DNA of 64,000 bases from Campylobacter fetus subsp. testudinum 03-427 (GTDB lineage Bacteria > Campylobacterota > Campylobacteria > Campylobacterales > Campylobacteraceae). The position numbers and the translations under genes were made by a program. Shown in pieces: positions 49,046 to 59,182 of this stretch (position 1 is its first letter; each line of letters starts with the position of its first letter). The notes under the pieces were generated by a model. The model was not told the DNA's origin, did not search any database, and saw only the letters and a list, made by a program, of their open reading frames with translations. The stretch is from positions 496,001-560,000 of the forward strand of contig CP006833.1 of the NCBI GenBank assembly GCA_000495505.1. The letters run 5' to 3'.

Positions 49046-50343
49046 TTTTTACTTCTCCAACGCAATGTATTTGCCAAAGCTCTCGCCCACTCATCTACGC
49101 AAAATCCTATCCAAACGCCTATTATACCATATTCTAAAGTTATACCGAGGTAGTAACCTATAGGAAGTGAAACTCCCCACATAAAAAGCGCTCCCATTAT
49201 AAATGGAAATCTAGCGTCCCCGCTAGCTCGCAAAGAATTTACCATTATGATATTAAATGTTCTGCCGCTTTCAAGCACTAAAGAAAGCGTGAAAAGAGGT
49301 CGCATTATGGATTTTAGCTCCTGAGTTAAATTTAAACTATTCATTATCTCTTCACGACTCAAATAAAATATAAAAAGAACCACCCAAGTGATGAGTGCTC
49401 CGATCTTTAAGCTTCTAAAAGCTCTTTGGTAAGCTTTGTCAAATTCGCAAGCTCCTACTAAATGACCTATTATTATCTCATTTGCAATACTGATCGATGT
49501 AGCAGCTAAAAATATAAACATAGACATCTGAAAATATATGGTTTGCACACTAAGACTCGCTTCGCCCATGCTTGCTACAAAGCTAAAAGCCACCATGTAT
49601 TGACCTATCCAAAGTAGGTTTTCACCTGCGCTAGGAAGCCCGACTTTTAAGATTTTGGAGAGTATATCTAAGCTAAATTTAAAAAACAATCCAAAAAATA
49701 TATGCACTTTGGCTATCTTTACTAAAACATACATTAAAAGTATAATTCCCACGCCTCTAGCAAATACAGTGGATATAGCAACTCCGCTTAATCCGAAATT
49801 TGGAAGTCCAAATAGCCCAAAAAGCGCTATAGCATTTCCAAAAATGGTCAAAATATTCATAAATGCAGATATCAGCATTATGGCAAATGCGTAATTTTTC
49901 ACTCTTACGATAGCGGCTATGACTATACCAAGAGCTTCTAAAAATAGCGCTAAAGATAGTATATGTAGGTATTTGAAGCTATCTTCTATGACTTCAGGTG
50001 GAATTTGCAAAAGTTCTAAGGCTTTGTGTGTGTTTAAAAATATAAATGCAGCGCATATAAGCCCTAAAATAGCATTAAAACTAAGGCTGATATGAATGGC
50101 CCTTGTTGCTAAATTTATCTTTCTTGCTCCTAAACTTTGAGCAACCACGACGCTACAGCCTACACTAAGAAAGCTAAAAACAGTTACAAAAAGATTGAAA
50201 ATTTGATTTCCCGCCCCCATAGCTCCTACTAAATTTACATCTACTTTTGCTACCATAATCGTATTTATGATAAGAGTTAAAGTACGAAGTAGCATATCGA
50301 AAAATATCGGAGTCGCTAATCTCGTTAAATTTAGTTCTTTCAC
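49021..50343 (-). CDS. MATE-family multidrug/sodium antiporter
   Basis: A 440-residue MATE transporter with about twelve hydrophobic segments in two halves (for example VVVAQSLGARKINLA and, in the second half, NEIIIGHLVGACEFDKAYQ). It exports cationic drugs or metabolites in exchange for Na+ or H+. The ATG overlaps the histidine kinase stop as ATGA, so its expression is likely coupled to the two-component genes upstream. It could be the regulated output, or the source of the sensed substrate. Confidence 0.9.
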   Translation of the reverse strand: MKELNLTRLATPIFFDMLLRTLTLIINTIMVAKVDVNLVGAMGAGNQIFNLFVTVFSFLSVGCSVVVAQSLGARKINLATRAIHISLSFNAILGLICAAFIFLNTHKALELLQIPPEVIEDSFKYLHILSLALFLEALGIVIAAIVRVKNYAFAIMLISAFMNILTIFGNAIALFGLFGLPNFGLSGVAISTVFARGVGIILLMYVLVKIAKVHIFFGLFFKFSLDILSKILKVGLPSAGENLLWIGQYMVAFSFVASMGEASLSVQTIYFQMSMFIFLAATSISIANEIIIGHLVGACEFDKAYQRAFRSLKIGALITWVVLFIFYLSREEIMNSLNLTQELKSIMRPLFTLSLVLESGRTFNIIMVNSLRASGDARFPFIMGALFMWGVSLPIGYYLGITLEYGIIGVWIGFCVDEWARALANTLRWRSKKWQLKRLV

Positions 50344-51212
50344 TCTTTATCCTTAAAGCCAAAAGTCGAGCCTACGCCTTTTTGCGAACTTACTATGAGT
50401 TCAAAATTATGAAGTTTCAAAATGAGTTTAACAAGATAAAGTCCAAGTCCAAGAGAACTATTCCAGTCGTAGTCTTGTGACTTGTAAAATTTTTTTAGTA
50501 TCAGCTTGAGTTCGGTTTCTTCTATTCCTTCTCCTGCATCTTTTATGAAAATTCCAGATTCACTTAGCAGTATTTCTACATCTTTTTTTGAGTATTTAAG
50601 AGCGTTTTCACATAAATTTAAAACTACTTGATAGATCATATCATAGTCTGCTTTTAGGGATTTTTCTCCTACTATTTTGATTTTTTGATCTGGATATTTT
50701 TGTTCTAAATTGCTTATTGCTTCTTTGCAAAGTTTTCTTGCGTCAAATACGCTTAAATTCGGGATAATATCGCCACCAAATACTATTCTAAGTTTGTTTA
50801 ATATACTGTTTAATCTATCGCTATTTGATATTATTTTGTTTATAAATTTAACTCTTATCTCTTTGTCTATATCATCATCAAGTATCGTTTGTGCCGACAT
50901 TTTGATGACTGAAATCGGATTTTTAAATTCGTGGCTTATACCACTTAGTAAATTTTCTAATTGAGCATTTTTCAGCCTTATTTTAACAGATTGTTTTTTT
51001 AATTTCTTATCTTTTTTATTAAGAAGTTCTTTTATTTGCCTTGTTTTATATATAGACAGTTCGTATGAAATATATATTAAAATTACTGATAAAAAAAGGC
51101 TTACTGTGATTACTATATAAATTTTATCTATAAATTCCACACCAAGTACTAGCCAAAAACAAAACAGAAATAACAGTATAAAAACAGCGTATAAAGCTTG
51201 TATTTTTAGCAA
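50340..51212 (-). CDS. Membrane sensor histidine kinase
   Basis: A 290-residue kinase. Two N-terminal hydrophobic segments (about 5-24 and 30-50) are separated by only a few residues, so there is almost no periplasmic sensor domain. Then comes an H-box with H94 in SHEFKNP, N-box NLCENALKYSK, DAGEGIEE and GLGLYLVKL. Sensing of a membrane-derived or cytosolic cue is inferred from this layout. Overlaps the response regulator by 7 nt and the MATE gene by 4 nt. Confidence 0.92.
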   Translation of the reverse strand: MLKIQALYAVFILLFLFCFWLVLGVEFIDKIYIVITVSLFLSVILIYISYELSIYKTRQIKELLNKKDKKLKKQSVKIRLKNAQLENLLSGISHEFKNPISVIKMSAQTILDDDIDKEIRVKFINKIISNSDRLNSILNKLRIVFGGDIIPNLSVFDARKLCKEAISNLEQKYPDQKIKIVGEKSLKADYDMIYQVVLNLCENALKYSKKDVEILLSESGIFIKDAGEGIEETELKLILKKFYKSQDYDWNSSLGLGLYLVKLILKLHNFELIVSSQKGVGSTFGFKDKE

Positions 51213-51874
51213 AGTTTGTAGCCTTCACCGCGAACTGATTTTATGTATTCTCCAGCGTCTCCTAGCTTTGAGCGCAGACGCTTGATAGCGATATTTATAG
51301 TTTTATCATTTGCATTTTCTTTCCAAATTTCTTCTAAAAAATAGTCTCTAGTGAGTAAAATATTTCTATTTTTCATAAATTCATAAAGCAAGCAAAACTC
51401 AAGTTTCGTAAGTTCTTTCGTCTCGCCACTCACTTTTACTTCGTTTGTTTTTAAATTTAGAATTATATTTTTAAATTTATAAATGGACGCTGTTTTATTT
51501 GAGCGTTTAAGAAGAGCATTTATCCTAGCAATGAGTTCGTTTATCTCAAAAGGTTTTGTTATATAGTCATCTGCGCCGCTGTCAAAACCATCAAGTTTAT
51601 CTTTGTTTGAGCTTTTTGCGGTTAGAAAAATGACTGGTTCGTTGTATCCTTTTGCTCTTAGAGACGCTACAAATTTAGATCCTTCTACACCATTTAAATT
51701 TCTATCCACGATAAGAAGATCTGTATCTTCTTCGTCTAAAAACTGCTCAACTCGTTTTGTGTCTAAAAAGGTCGTCACGTTAAATCCAGCTTTATTTAAA
51801 TTGTATTCTAAAAGCTCACAAAGGTCTATTTCGTCGTCTATTACGATTATATTTGCACTAATATTTTGATTCAT
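51206..51874 (-). CDS. OmpR/PhoB-family response regulator
   Basis: A 222-residue DNA-binding regulator. The receiver domain has the acidic pair D13-D14, phospho-acceptor D57 in LLIVDRNL, T85 and K107 in ITKPFE, followed by a winged-helix C-terminal domain (LTKLEFCLLYEFM, NIAIKRLRSKLGD, IKSVRGEGYKL). First gene of the unit with its kinase, a MATE exporter and a YgjP-like protease. Target genes are unknown; PhoB-like regulators in Campylobacter include those for phosphate and colonisation, but I cannot assign this one. Confidence 0.93.
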   Translation of the reverse strand: MNQNISANIIVIDDEIDLCELLEYNLNKAGFNVTTFLDTKRVEQFLDEEDTDLLIVDRNLNGVEGSKFVASLRAKGYNEPVIFLTAKSSNKDKLDGFDSGADDYITKPFEINELIARINALLKRSNKTASIYKFKNIILNLKTNEVKVSGETKELTKLEFCLLYEFMKNRNILLTRDYFLEEIWKENANDKTINIAIKRLRSKLGDAGEYIKSVRGEGYKLC

Positions 51875-52050
51875 AAAGTATATTTTATCAAAATATTATT
51901 AAACTTCTACCATATCAAAATATATCTAAATTTAAAATATTTTTTAAATTCAAGTAGATTGAAGTTGCGATTTATCAGCCATTTAATCAAACACTTATAA
52001 AACTTTATGTATAATTGACAACTTAAAATTTTGGTATTAAGGGAAAGTTT

Positions 52051-53349
52051 ATGTCAAGGGGATTTAGTAGAGATGATCTAAAAATTTTAAGCCTTTCGTC
52101 GCTTGGCGGTATGCTTGAGTTTTATGATTTTATCATATTTGTATTTTTTGCTTCTTATATCTCTCATCTATTTTTTCCTCCTACTCTTGATCCGTTTTGG
52201 GCTTTGCTAAATACTTATGGTACGTTCGCTGCAGGTTATCTTGCTAGACCTCTTGGTGGGATCATTATGGCTCATTTTGGCGATAAAAACGGACGTAAAA
52301 ATATGTTTATGTTATCTATCTTGCTTATGGTTATACCTACTTTTGCTTTAGGTCTTATGCCTACTTTTGAGAGTATTGGTTACGCTGCTCCTATGTTTTT
52401 GATACTAGTTCGTCTGTTTCAAGGTATCGCTATAGGTGGTGAGCTTCCTGGGGCTTGGGTTTTTATAAGCGAGCATGCTCCAAAGCAAAAATTATATTTT
52501 AGTATAGGAGTTCTTACTTCAGCAGTGGTTGCTGGGATACTTCTTGGAAGTATAGTAACTATGATAGTAAAAAATATCTGGAGCGATGATGCTATACAAG
52601 GTGGAATGTGGCGCATACCATTTATAATAGGAGGAGTTTTTGGGATAATATCTATTTATCTTAGAACTTATCTTAGCGAAACTCCTATATTTAAAAAAAT
52701 GCAGGAGTTAAACGATATAGATAAAATGCCTATAAAAACAGTTTTTAAAAAACATAAAATAGATAGCATTATGTCGATGTTCGTAAGCTGGGTTTTGACT
52801 GGTTGTATAGTGGTAATGATACTTCTAATGCCAAATTTTATGCCAGAAGCATTCAAAGCTAGCGGTATAGAAGTGAGCAGACTAACTACTATATATATGC
52901 AGATGGCGTGTATAGTACTTATGTGCGCTGGATGCTTTATCTATGGCAAGGCCTGTGATAAATTTGGAGTTAGCAAGACTACTGTTTTATTTTCGGTTAT
53001 ATTTATAGTATCTGTTTTTGCATATTTTTATATATTATATAACGGCGGAAGCTTTAATGCGGTTTTATCTGCTTATTTGATAGCTGGATTTTTCGGTTCT
53101 ATCGGACCTTGTGGAGCTCCGTTTTTTATGATTGCACTTTTTCCAAATAAAATTAGATTTAGCGGAATATCGTTTTCTTACAATATAGCTTACGCAATCG
53201 CCGGAGGATTTACTCCGCCATTTGCCGTAGCTATGGTTCATAGGTTTAATCCTATGTATCTTGGGTATTATATGGTTGTTTTAGGTGTCGTATCTGTACT
53301 ATGTGCGTTATGGTTTATCAAATTTAGAAAAGATATAAATAAAGGCTAA
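52051..53349 (+). CDS. MFS transporter, metabolite:H+ symporter (MHS) type
   Basis: A 432-residue permease with about twelve hydrophobic segments. Motif A (GDKNGRKNMF) lies between segments 2 and 3 (about residues 77-86), and GGMLEFYDF opens the first segment, both hallmarks of the MHS subfamily (ProP, KgtP, ShiA). Likely imports an organic acid or osmolyte by proton symport; the substrate is not determinable. A TATAAT-like -10 (near 52010-52015) precedes it. The ABC-F gene follows after 3 nt. Confidence 0.88.
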   Translation: MSRGFSRDDLKILSLSSLGGMLEFYDFIIFVFFASYISHLFFPPTLDPFWALLNTYGTFAAGYLARPLGGIIMAHFGDKNGRKNMFMLSILLMVIPTFALGLMPTFESIGYAAPMFLILVRLFQGIAIGGELPGAWVFISEHAPKQKLYFSIGVLTSAVVAGILLGSIVTMIVKNIWSDDAIQGGMWRIPFIIGGVFGIISIYLRTYLSETPIFKKMQELNDIDKMPIKTVFKKHKIDSIMSMFVSWVLTGCIVVMILLMPNFMPEAFKASGIEVSRLTTIYMQMACIVLMCAGCFIYGKACDKFGVSKTTVLFSVIFIVSVFAYFYILYNGGSFNAVLSAYLIAGFFGSIGPCGAPFFMIALFPNKIRFSGISFSYNIAYAIAGGFTPPFAVAMVHRFNPMYLGYYMVVLGVVSVLCALWFIKFRKDINKG

Positions 53350-53352
53350 ATC

Positions 53353-55287
53353 ATGGCACTAATAGATTTAATAGAAGTAAGTAAAAGATTTGGCGATAAA
53401 GAGATATTAAAAGATGCTAGTTTTAGCGTAAATGAAAAAGAGAGAATAGCCATAATAGGCAAAAACGGCGGCGGTAAAAGTACGCTTATGAAGATACTTT
53501 GTGGCGCTTATGAAGTAGATAAAGGTAGGATAATCACTCAAAATAATTTATCTATCCAGATGCTCTCTCAAGCTCCTAAATTTAATGATGGGCTTAGCGT
53601 TAAAGACGCTTTAAATAGCGAATTAAAAGAGATATTTGACGCTAGAAGCGAGTATGAAAATGTTTTAAATTTGATATCAAATGAACCAGATGATAAAAAT
53701 TTACTCTCCAAACAAGATGAACTAGTTAAATTTATAGAGAGTAAAGACGGCTGGAATATAGAAAATAAAATTGAGCGTATTTTAGATAGTTTTGTACTTA
53801 GAGAGTATGAAAATCGCCCTATAAATAGTCTAAGCGGGGGCGAGATAAGGCGTGTAGCTTTGGGCGCTTTAATACTTAAAAAACCAGACGTTCTTTTACT
53901 TGATGAGCCAACTAACCACCTTGATGTTTATATGGTGAGATTTTTAGAAGAGTTGCTTTTAAGTTCAAATCAAACCATCGTATTTATAAGCCATGATCGT
54001 TACTTTATAGATCGCCTTGCTACTCGTTCAGTAGAGATAGAAGATGGAGGTTTAAGAAATTTTGAAGGTGGATATGCGAATTATTTAACAAAAAAAGAAG
54101 AACTTTTAAAATCTTTAGCCAAAACTCACGAAACGCTTATAAAACAGTTAAAAAGCGAAGAAGAGTGGCTAAGGCGTGGAGTAAAAGCTAGACTCAAAAG
54201 AAATGAAGGAAGAAAGCAAAGAGTTCTTTCTATGAGAGAAGAAGCAAAGAAAAATCCAAGTCTTATAAGGCGCGTAAAATTAGAGTTGGAGCGTGCTACA
54301 AAAAGTTTTAATCAAGGCGGAATAAATCAAAATAGAAAAAAAATGCTTTTTGAGTGTAAAAATTTATCAAAAAGTATAGATAGCAAAATATTATTTAAAG
54401 ATTTTAATGCTAGAGTATTGCAAGGTGAGAGAATAGGTATAGTCGGTAGAAACGGTAGCGGAAAATCAACTTTGCTTAAAATTTTACTAGGAGAGCTTGA
54501 GCCTGACACCGGTGTTATAGAGCGTGGTGAGATTAAGATCGGATATTTTGATCAAACAAGGCGCGGTATTGATGATGATAAGTCTTTGATTGAGCTATTT
54601 TGCCCAAATGGTGGCGATCATATAATGGTTCGAGGTAGAAATTACCATGTTTATGGATACTTAAAAAACTTTTTATTTCCAAAAGAGTTTTTAGATAAAC
54701 CAGTTTCTGTTCTAAGCGGAGGAGAGAAAAATCGCCTTGCGTTAGCTCTTTTATTTACAAAAGAGTACGACTGCTTGATACTTGATGAGCCTACAAATGA
54801 CCTTGATATCGCTACTATTAATATTTTAGAAGAGTATCTGCTTAGCTTTGAAGGTGCTATTTTGATAGTTAGCCACGATAGGTATTTTATAGATAAGATT
54901 ACAAATAAATTATGGGCTTATGAAAATGGAAAAATAGAACAAATTTATATGGAATATAGTGAATATCTGGATATAGAAGATGAGTTAGAACAGTTAAACG
55001 ATATAGAAAAAGAGCTTTCACTAAGTAGCGAACAAAGCAAAGAAAAGCAAAAAACAGCTCCTGTAAAACTCTCATACAAACAAAATCAAATTCTACAAAC
55101 TTATCCAAATTTAATCGAAGCTCTTGAAACTAGGATAAAAGAGTTAAATCACGCGCTTTCTACTCCTGAAATTTACCAAAAAGTAGGACTTCAGACGTTA
55201 TTTGAAGAGTTAGAAGAGAAAAAAGGTGAGCTAAATTCTCTTGAAAATGAGTACTTTGAAGTGCTTGAGCTTTCTGCTCTAAGTTAA
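53353..55287 (+). CDS. ABC-F ATPase (Uup-like)
   Basis: A 644-residue twin-NBD protein with no membrane segments. Walker A sites GKNGGGKST (about 36-44) and GRNGSGKST, two LSGGE signatures and two Walker B LLLDEPTNHLD/LILDEPTNDLD. Between the NBDs is the basic linker with WLRRGVKARLKRNEGRKQR typical of ABC-F factors that act on the ribosome, and the C-terminus ends in a coiled coil (about 570-640) as in Uup. Probably a translation or ribosome-maintenance factor. Confidence 0.9.
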   Translation: MALIDLIEVSKRFGDKEILKDASFSVNEKERIAIIGKNGGGKSTLMKILCGAYEVDKGRIITQNNLSIQMLSQAPKFNDGLSVKDALNSELKEIFDARSEYENVLNLISNEPDDKNLLSKQDELVKFIESKDGWNIENKIERILDSFVLREYENRPINSLSGGEIRRVALGALILKKPDVLLLDEPTNHLDVYMVRFLEELLLSSNQTIVFISHDRYFIDRLATRSVEIEDGGLRNFEGGYANYLTKKEELLKSLAKTHETLIKQLKSEEEWLRRGVKARLKRNEGRKQRVLSMREEAKKNPSLIRRVKLELERATKSFNQGGINQNRKKMLFECKNLSKSIDSKILFKDFNARVLQGERIGIVGRNGSGKSTLLKILLGELEPDTGVIERGEIKIGYFDQTRRGIDDDKSLIELFCPNGGDHIMVRGRNYHVYGYLKNFLFPKEFLDKPVSVLSGGEKNRLALALLFTKEYDCLILDEPTNDLDIATINILEEYLLSFEGAILIVSHDRYFIDKITNKLWAYENGKIEQIYMEYSEYLDIEDELEQLNDIEKELSLSSEQSKEKQKTAPVKLSYKQNQILQTYPNLIEALETRIKELNHALSTPEIYQKVGLQTLFEELEEKKGELNSLENEYFEVLELSALS

Positions 55288-55296
55288 GGATAAAAA

Positions 55297-56673
55297 GTGA
55301 ATGATAGACAAACATGGAGTTCTAGACTTACGTATATTTTAGCTGTTGCTGGTGCTACTGTTGGTTTTGGTGCGACTTGGAGATTTCCTTATTTGGTTGG
55401 ACAAAATGGTGGCGGAGCTTATGTTATAACTTTTTGTATAGCTATGATAGTTATAGGAATTCCTATGATCTTAGTAGAAAATGCTATAGGTAGAAGGCTG
55501 CATATCAACTCCGTAGATGCTTTTGGCGGCACGGCGAATGGTAAAAAGATACATAAAGCATGGAAAATAGTAGGCTGGATGGGGCTTTGTGGCGCTTTTG
55601 GGATTATGGCTTATTATATGGTCATTGGTGGATGGGTACTTAATTATATTTTCAATATTTTAGTAGGTAATTTAAATTTAAGCAACGTGACTGATGCCAT
55701 TACCACAGCTGAGTTTTATGATAAAAATATCATCAACGCGCCTTTTGCTATCAGTATAGCTACTGTTGTTTTTGTACTTATAAACTATGTTATTTTAGCA
55801 AGGGGAGCAGTTGCTGGTATAGAAAATGCAGCTAAATATCTAATGCCTATTCTATTTTTATTGATGATTGGTATGGTTATTAGAAACTTAACTTTAGATG
55901 GTGCTTTGGAAGGAGTTCGGTTCTATTTAACGCCTGATTTTAGTAAAATAAACACTAAACTTTTTATAGATGTTTTAGGACAGGTATTTTTTGCGCTTTC
56001 ACTTGGTTTTGGAGTTATGATAACTCTTTCTAGCTTTGTAAGAAAAGATGAAGATCTGATTAAAACTTCAGTTATCACCGGAGTATTAAATACAGTTATA
56101 GCAGTTATCGCCGGATTTATGATATTTCCGTCTTTATTTACATTTGGAGTATCTCCTGATAGTGGGCCGAGCCTTGTATTTAAAAGTCTTCCGATAGTAT
56201 TTTCCCATATGTTTGCAGGAGAAGTTTTTGCTATAGCGTTTTTTAGTTTGCTTATGATAGCTGCTCTTACTACGTCTTTGCCTATTTATGAAGTTTTGAT
56301 AACCGTTTTAGAGGAAAAATTTAAAATTCAACGCATAAAAGCTATCGTATTTGTTCTTAGTTTTATCTTTGTACTTGGAAATATACCATCTCTTATGGCG
56401 ACAAATATTCTTTCTGAGTTTAGCGTTTTTGGTAAAAATATATTTGATGCGTATGATGCTATAAGTGCTACTATATTTTTTGTGCTTACATCGCTTTTGT
56501 GTGCGATTTTTGTTGGTTGGGTATTAAAAGATGAGGCGAAAAAAGAGATTTGTTATGGTACAAGTAGCCATAAAAAAGTAGTCGATATCTGGTTTTTTTA
56601 TATAAAATATATTATCCCGTTTTTGATTTTAATTGTATTTGTAAGCAGTTTTTATGATAATTTTATAAAGTAA
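55297..56673 (+). CDS. Neurotransmitter:sodium symporter family transporter
   Basis: A 458-residue NSS (LeuT-fold) transporter. The N-terminal Na+-site sequence GATVGFGATWRFPYLVGQNGGG (position 19 onward, partly quoted) and about eleven hydrophobic segments are visible, one fewer than LeuT, which is common in bacterial NSS. Likely a Na+-coupled amino-acid importer. GTG start at 55297 after AAGGA. Third in the operon after the MFS and ABC-F genes. Confidence 0.9.
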   Translation: MNDRQTWSSRLTYILAVAGATVGFGATWRFPYLVGQNGGGAYVITFCIAMIVIGIPMILVENAIGRRLHINSVDAFGGTANGKKIHKAWKIVGWMGLCGAFGIMAYYMVIGGWVLNYIFNILVGNLNLSNVTDAITTAEFYDKNIINAPFAISIATVVFVLINYVILARGAVAGIENAAKYLMPILFLLMIGMVIRNLTLDGALEGVRFYLTPDFSKINTKLFIDVLGQVFFALSLGFGVMITLSSFVRKDEDLIKTSVITGVLNTVIAVIAGFMIFPSLFTFGVSPDSGPSLVFKSLPIVFSHMFAGEVFAIAFFSLLMIAALTTSLPIYEVLITVLEEKFKIQRIKAIVFVLSFIFVLGNIPSLMATNILSEFSVFGKNIFDAYDAISATIFFVLTSLLCAIFVGWVLKDEAKKEICYGTSSHKKVVDIWFFYIKYIIPFLILIVFVSSFYDNFIK

Positions 56674-56721
56674 ATTTACTAAACTATGATAATATTTATT
56701 AAAATTTAAAAAAGGTTTTTC

Positions 56722-57921
56722 ATGCTAGAGTTTTTGATAGCTGCTTATCTGGTTTATACTATTTATAAGATAGTTCTTAGTTTAATAGAGATAAATTTTA
56801 TAAATACTAATAGTAAAAAACAAGCAGTAGTATTAAGCGAGGCTGATTATAAACAAGCAGCAAAAGTTGCCATTATAAATCAGAAATTTAGTATATCAAA
56901 TACCATATATTCGGCTATTTTGTTGATCATCTGGTCTGTTTGGGGCGCTTCTTTCTTACAAAATACGATAGCTCCAAACAGCAGCATAGTCGAAAATACG
57001 CTTTTGGTGGTAGTGTTTTTGCTTGCCAGTGCTATTTTACAGCTTCCATTTGACATATACAGCTCATTCGTAAAAGATAAAAAACTTGGTTTTTCAAATA
57101 TCACGTGGAAGATATTTGTTATTGATACTTTAAAATCATTTGTTATGACAGTTATTTTTGGAGGATTTGTGTCTTGGCTCATACTGCTATGTTTTGAGTG
57201 GCTTGGAAATAGCTGGTGGATATGGGCTTTTGGGCTTAGTTTTGCTATTATTTTACTTATAAATTTAATATATCCTACTATCATCGCTCCGATATTTAAT
57301 AAAGTAACACCGCTTGCAAATGAAGAGTTGAAATCAGCCATTGGTTCGCTTCTTACAAAATGCGGTTTTAAAAGTAGCGGAGTTTTTGTGATAGATGCTA
57401 GCAAAAGAGATAAACGTTTAAATGCGTATTTTGGTGGATTTGGAGCTACTAAAAGAGTTGTTTTATTTGACACTTTGATAGAAAAACTCACTCAAAATGA
57501 GATTGTAGCGGTTTTAGGACACGAGTTAGGACATTTTAAACATAAAGATATTTTTAAAAATATAGCGCTTATGTTTGTTGTGTTATTTCTACTTTTTGCT
57601 ATATTTGGAAATATACCAAACTCTATTTATTCGTCACTTGGACTAAACAACGGCGGCGGGAGTTTTTTTATATTTTTATTTTTGTATTCTCCTATAGTAT
57701 CTGCATTTTTTGAGCCGATTATGTCGGCATTTTCAAGGTCTCACGAATTTGGTGCAGACGAATTTGGCGCGTCGGCTACTACAAAAAACGATATGATACA
57801 AGCTCTTAAAAAATTGGGCAACGAAAACAAAGCGTTTCCTATCTCACACCCGGTTTATAGCTTTGTCTATCATTCACATCCTAGTCTTTATGAGAGGATA
57901 GCAAAGCTTGAAAATATCTGA
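56722..57921 (+). CDS. M48-family (Ste24/CAAX prenyl protease-like) membrane metalloprotease
   Basis: A 399-residue polytopic protease. Hydrophobic segments occur throughout. The zinc motif HELGH is at 267-271 with the third ligand region SRSHEFGADEFGA downstream, and DKRLNAYFGGF precedes it; these match Ste24. The bacterial enzymes process or clear membrane proteins. Overlaps prmC by 14 nt. Confidence 0.93.
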   Translation: MLEFLIAAYLVYTIYKIVLSLIEINFINTNSKKQAVVLSEADYKQAAKVAIINQKFSISNTIYSAILLIIWSVWGASFLQNTIAPNSSIVENTLLVVVFLLASAILQLPFDIYSSFVKDKKLGFSNITWKIFVIDTLKSFVMTVIFGGFVSWLILLCFEWLGNSWWIWAFGLSFAIILLINLIYPTIIAPIFNKVTPLANEELKSAIGSLLTKCGFKSSGVFVIDASKRDKRLNAYFGGFGATKRVVLFDTLIEKLTQNEIVAVLGHELGHFKHKDIFKNIALMFVVLFLLFAIFGNIPNSIYSSLGLNNGGGSFFIFLFLYSPIVSAFFEPIMSAFSRSHEFGADEFGASATTKNDMIQALKKLGNENKAFPISHPVYSFVYHSHPSLYERIAKLENI

Positions 57922-58693
57922 CGCTTTGCAAAGAGCAAAAGAGCTCGGAGGTTTAAATTTAGCTTTTAGTCTGATAAGTTTTCATCTTAAAAAAGATAGG
58001 GAATGGATATTTTTGCACAAAGAAGATAAGCTAGATTTCGTAGATGAGTTTTTAATGCTGCTAGATAGATATAAAAATGGTGAGCCATTGCAGTATATAA
58101 CTGGATCTTGTGATTTTTTGGATTACGAGTTTGAGGTTGGAAAAGGAGTTTTAGTACCTCGTTGCGAAACTGAAATACTTGTGCAAAAAGTAGCAAGTAT
58201 CGCTAAAAATTTAGAAAATATAAGAATATGTGAAATAGGCATCGGTAGCGGAATTATAAGCATCAGTCTTGCTAAAATACTAAAAAATTGCAAATTTACA
58301 GCTACTGATATCAGCGAAGATGCTTTAAAATATGCTAGAAAAAACATATCTAAATTTGGAGTGCAGATAGAACTTTTTAATACCTCTTTTTTAGATGGAG
58401 TGCAAGGTGATTTTGATATAATAGTTTCAAATCCGCCATATATAGCAAAAGATTATAAGCTTGATAAATGGGTTATGAGCGAACCGTCTCAAGCTCTTTT
58501 TGGTGGTGAAAAAGGTGATGAAATACTTAAAAAAATAGTAAATTTGGCAAAAGATAGAACGAAATTTTTAGTTTGCGAAATGGGATACGACCAAAAAACA
58601 AGTTTATCAAATGAACTTGAAAAAGCAGGTTTTAAATTTGAGTTTTATAAAGATTTAGCTGGATTTGATAGAGGTTTTGTAGCTTATAAATAA
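57908..58693 (+). CDS. prmC: Peptide chain release factor methyltransferase PrmC
   Basis: N5-glutamine methyltransferase that modifies the GGQ motif of release factors 1 and 2 (HemK family). It has 261 residues. SAM-binding EIGIGSGIIS, TDISEDALKYA and the catalytic NPPY at 175-178 are seen, with an N-terminal helical domain. The start is TTG at 57908, inside the end of the protease gene. Confidence 0.94.
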   Translation: MKISDALQRAKELGGLNLAFSLISFHLKKDREWIFLHKEDKLDFVDEFLMLLDRYKNGEPLQYITGSCDFLDYEFEVGKGVLVPRCETEILVQKVASIAKNLENIRICEIGIGSGIISISLAKILKNCKFTATDISEDALKYARKNISKFGVQIELFNTSFLDGVQGDFDIIVSNPPYIAKDYKLDKWVMSEPSQALFGGEKGDEILKKIVNLAKDRTKFLVCEMGYDQKTSLSNELEKAGFKFEFYKDLAGFDRGFVAYK

Positions 58694-58702
58694 GGAGAAA
58701 CA

Positions 58703-59182
58703 ATGAAAAGAATAAAAGATTTATATCTATTTTTGCTTGGAATTTGCATAGGAGTTGAGATTGCTATCGGAGCTTTTTTGGCTCCCATCGTGTTTTTTCC
58801 GGCAAAATATATAGGTGAGGGAGTTCTTACTCACTTTCAAAGCGGACAGTTGATGACTCAGGTTTTTTTGAAGTATAATATCTTATTGCTCATCGTGTGT
58901 GCATTTTGCGCGATTTATGAGATTATAAATTTAATAAAAAATAAAGATGAGGTATTTAACTTCAAATTTAGTACTTTTATGTTGAGTTTGATAAATGTTG
59001 TACTTGGCGCTTCATTTGTGTTTTACTTCACAGATTATATAGTAAATGCACAAAATATGGGAGCTGAAGCTACCCAAACAGTGGCATTTGCAAACGTCCA
59101 TAAAGTAAGTGAAATCGTAATGAAAATAATGATGTTAGCTCAAGCTCTACTATTTTTTATGAGAGCATACTCTAAACGTTAG
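58703..59182 (+). CDS. DUF4149 (TMEM205-like) membrane protein
   Basis: A 159-residue protein with four hydrophobic segments (about 7-30, 48-72, 85-110, 137-155) and the family-like FFPAKYIGEGVLTHFQSGQL loop between the first two, written here at its 20-residue core. It resembles the DUF4149 group whose function is unknown. Its stop overlaps the convergent FlxA-like gene by 4 nt. Confidence 0.7.
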   Translation: MKRIKDLYLFLLGICIGVEIAIGAFLAPIVFFPAKYIGEGVLTHFQSGQLMTQVFLKYNILLLIVCAFCAIYEIINLIKNKDEVFNFKFSTFMLSLINVVLGASFVFYFTDYIVNAQNMGAEATQTVAFANVHKVSEIVMKIMMLAQALLFFMRAYSKR

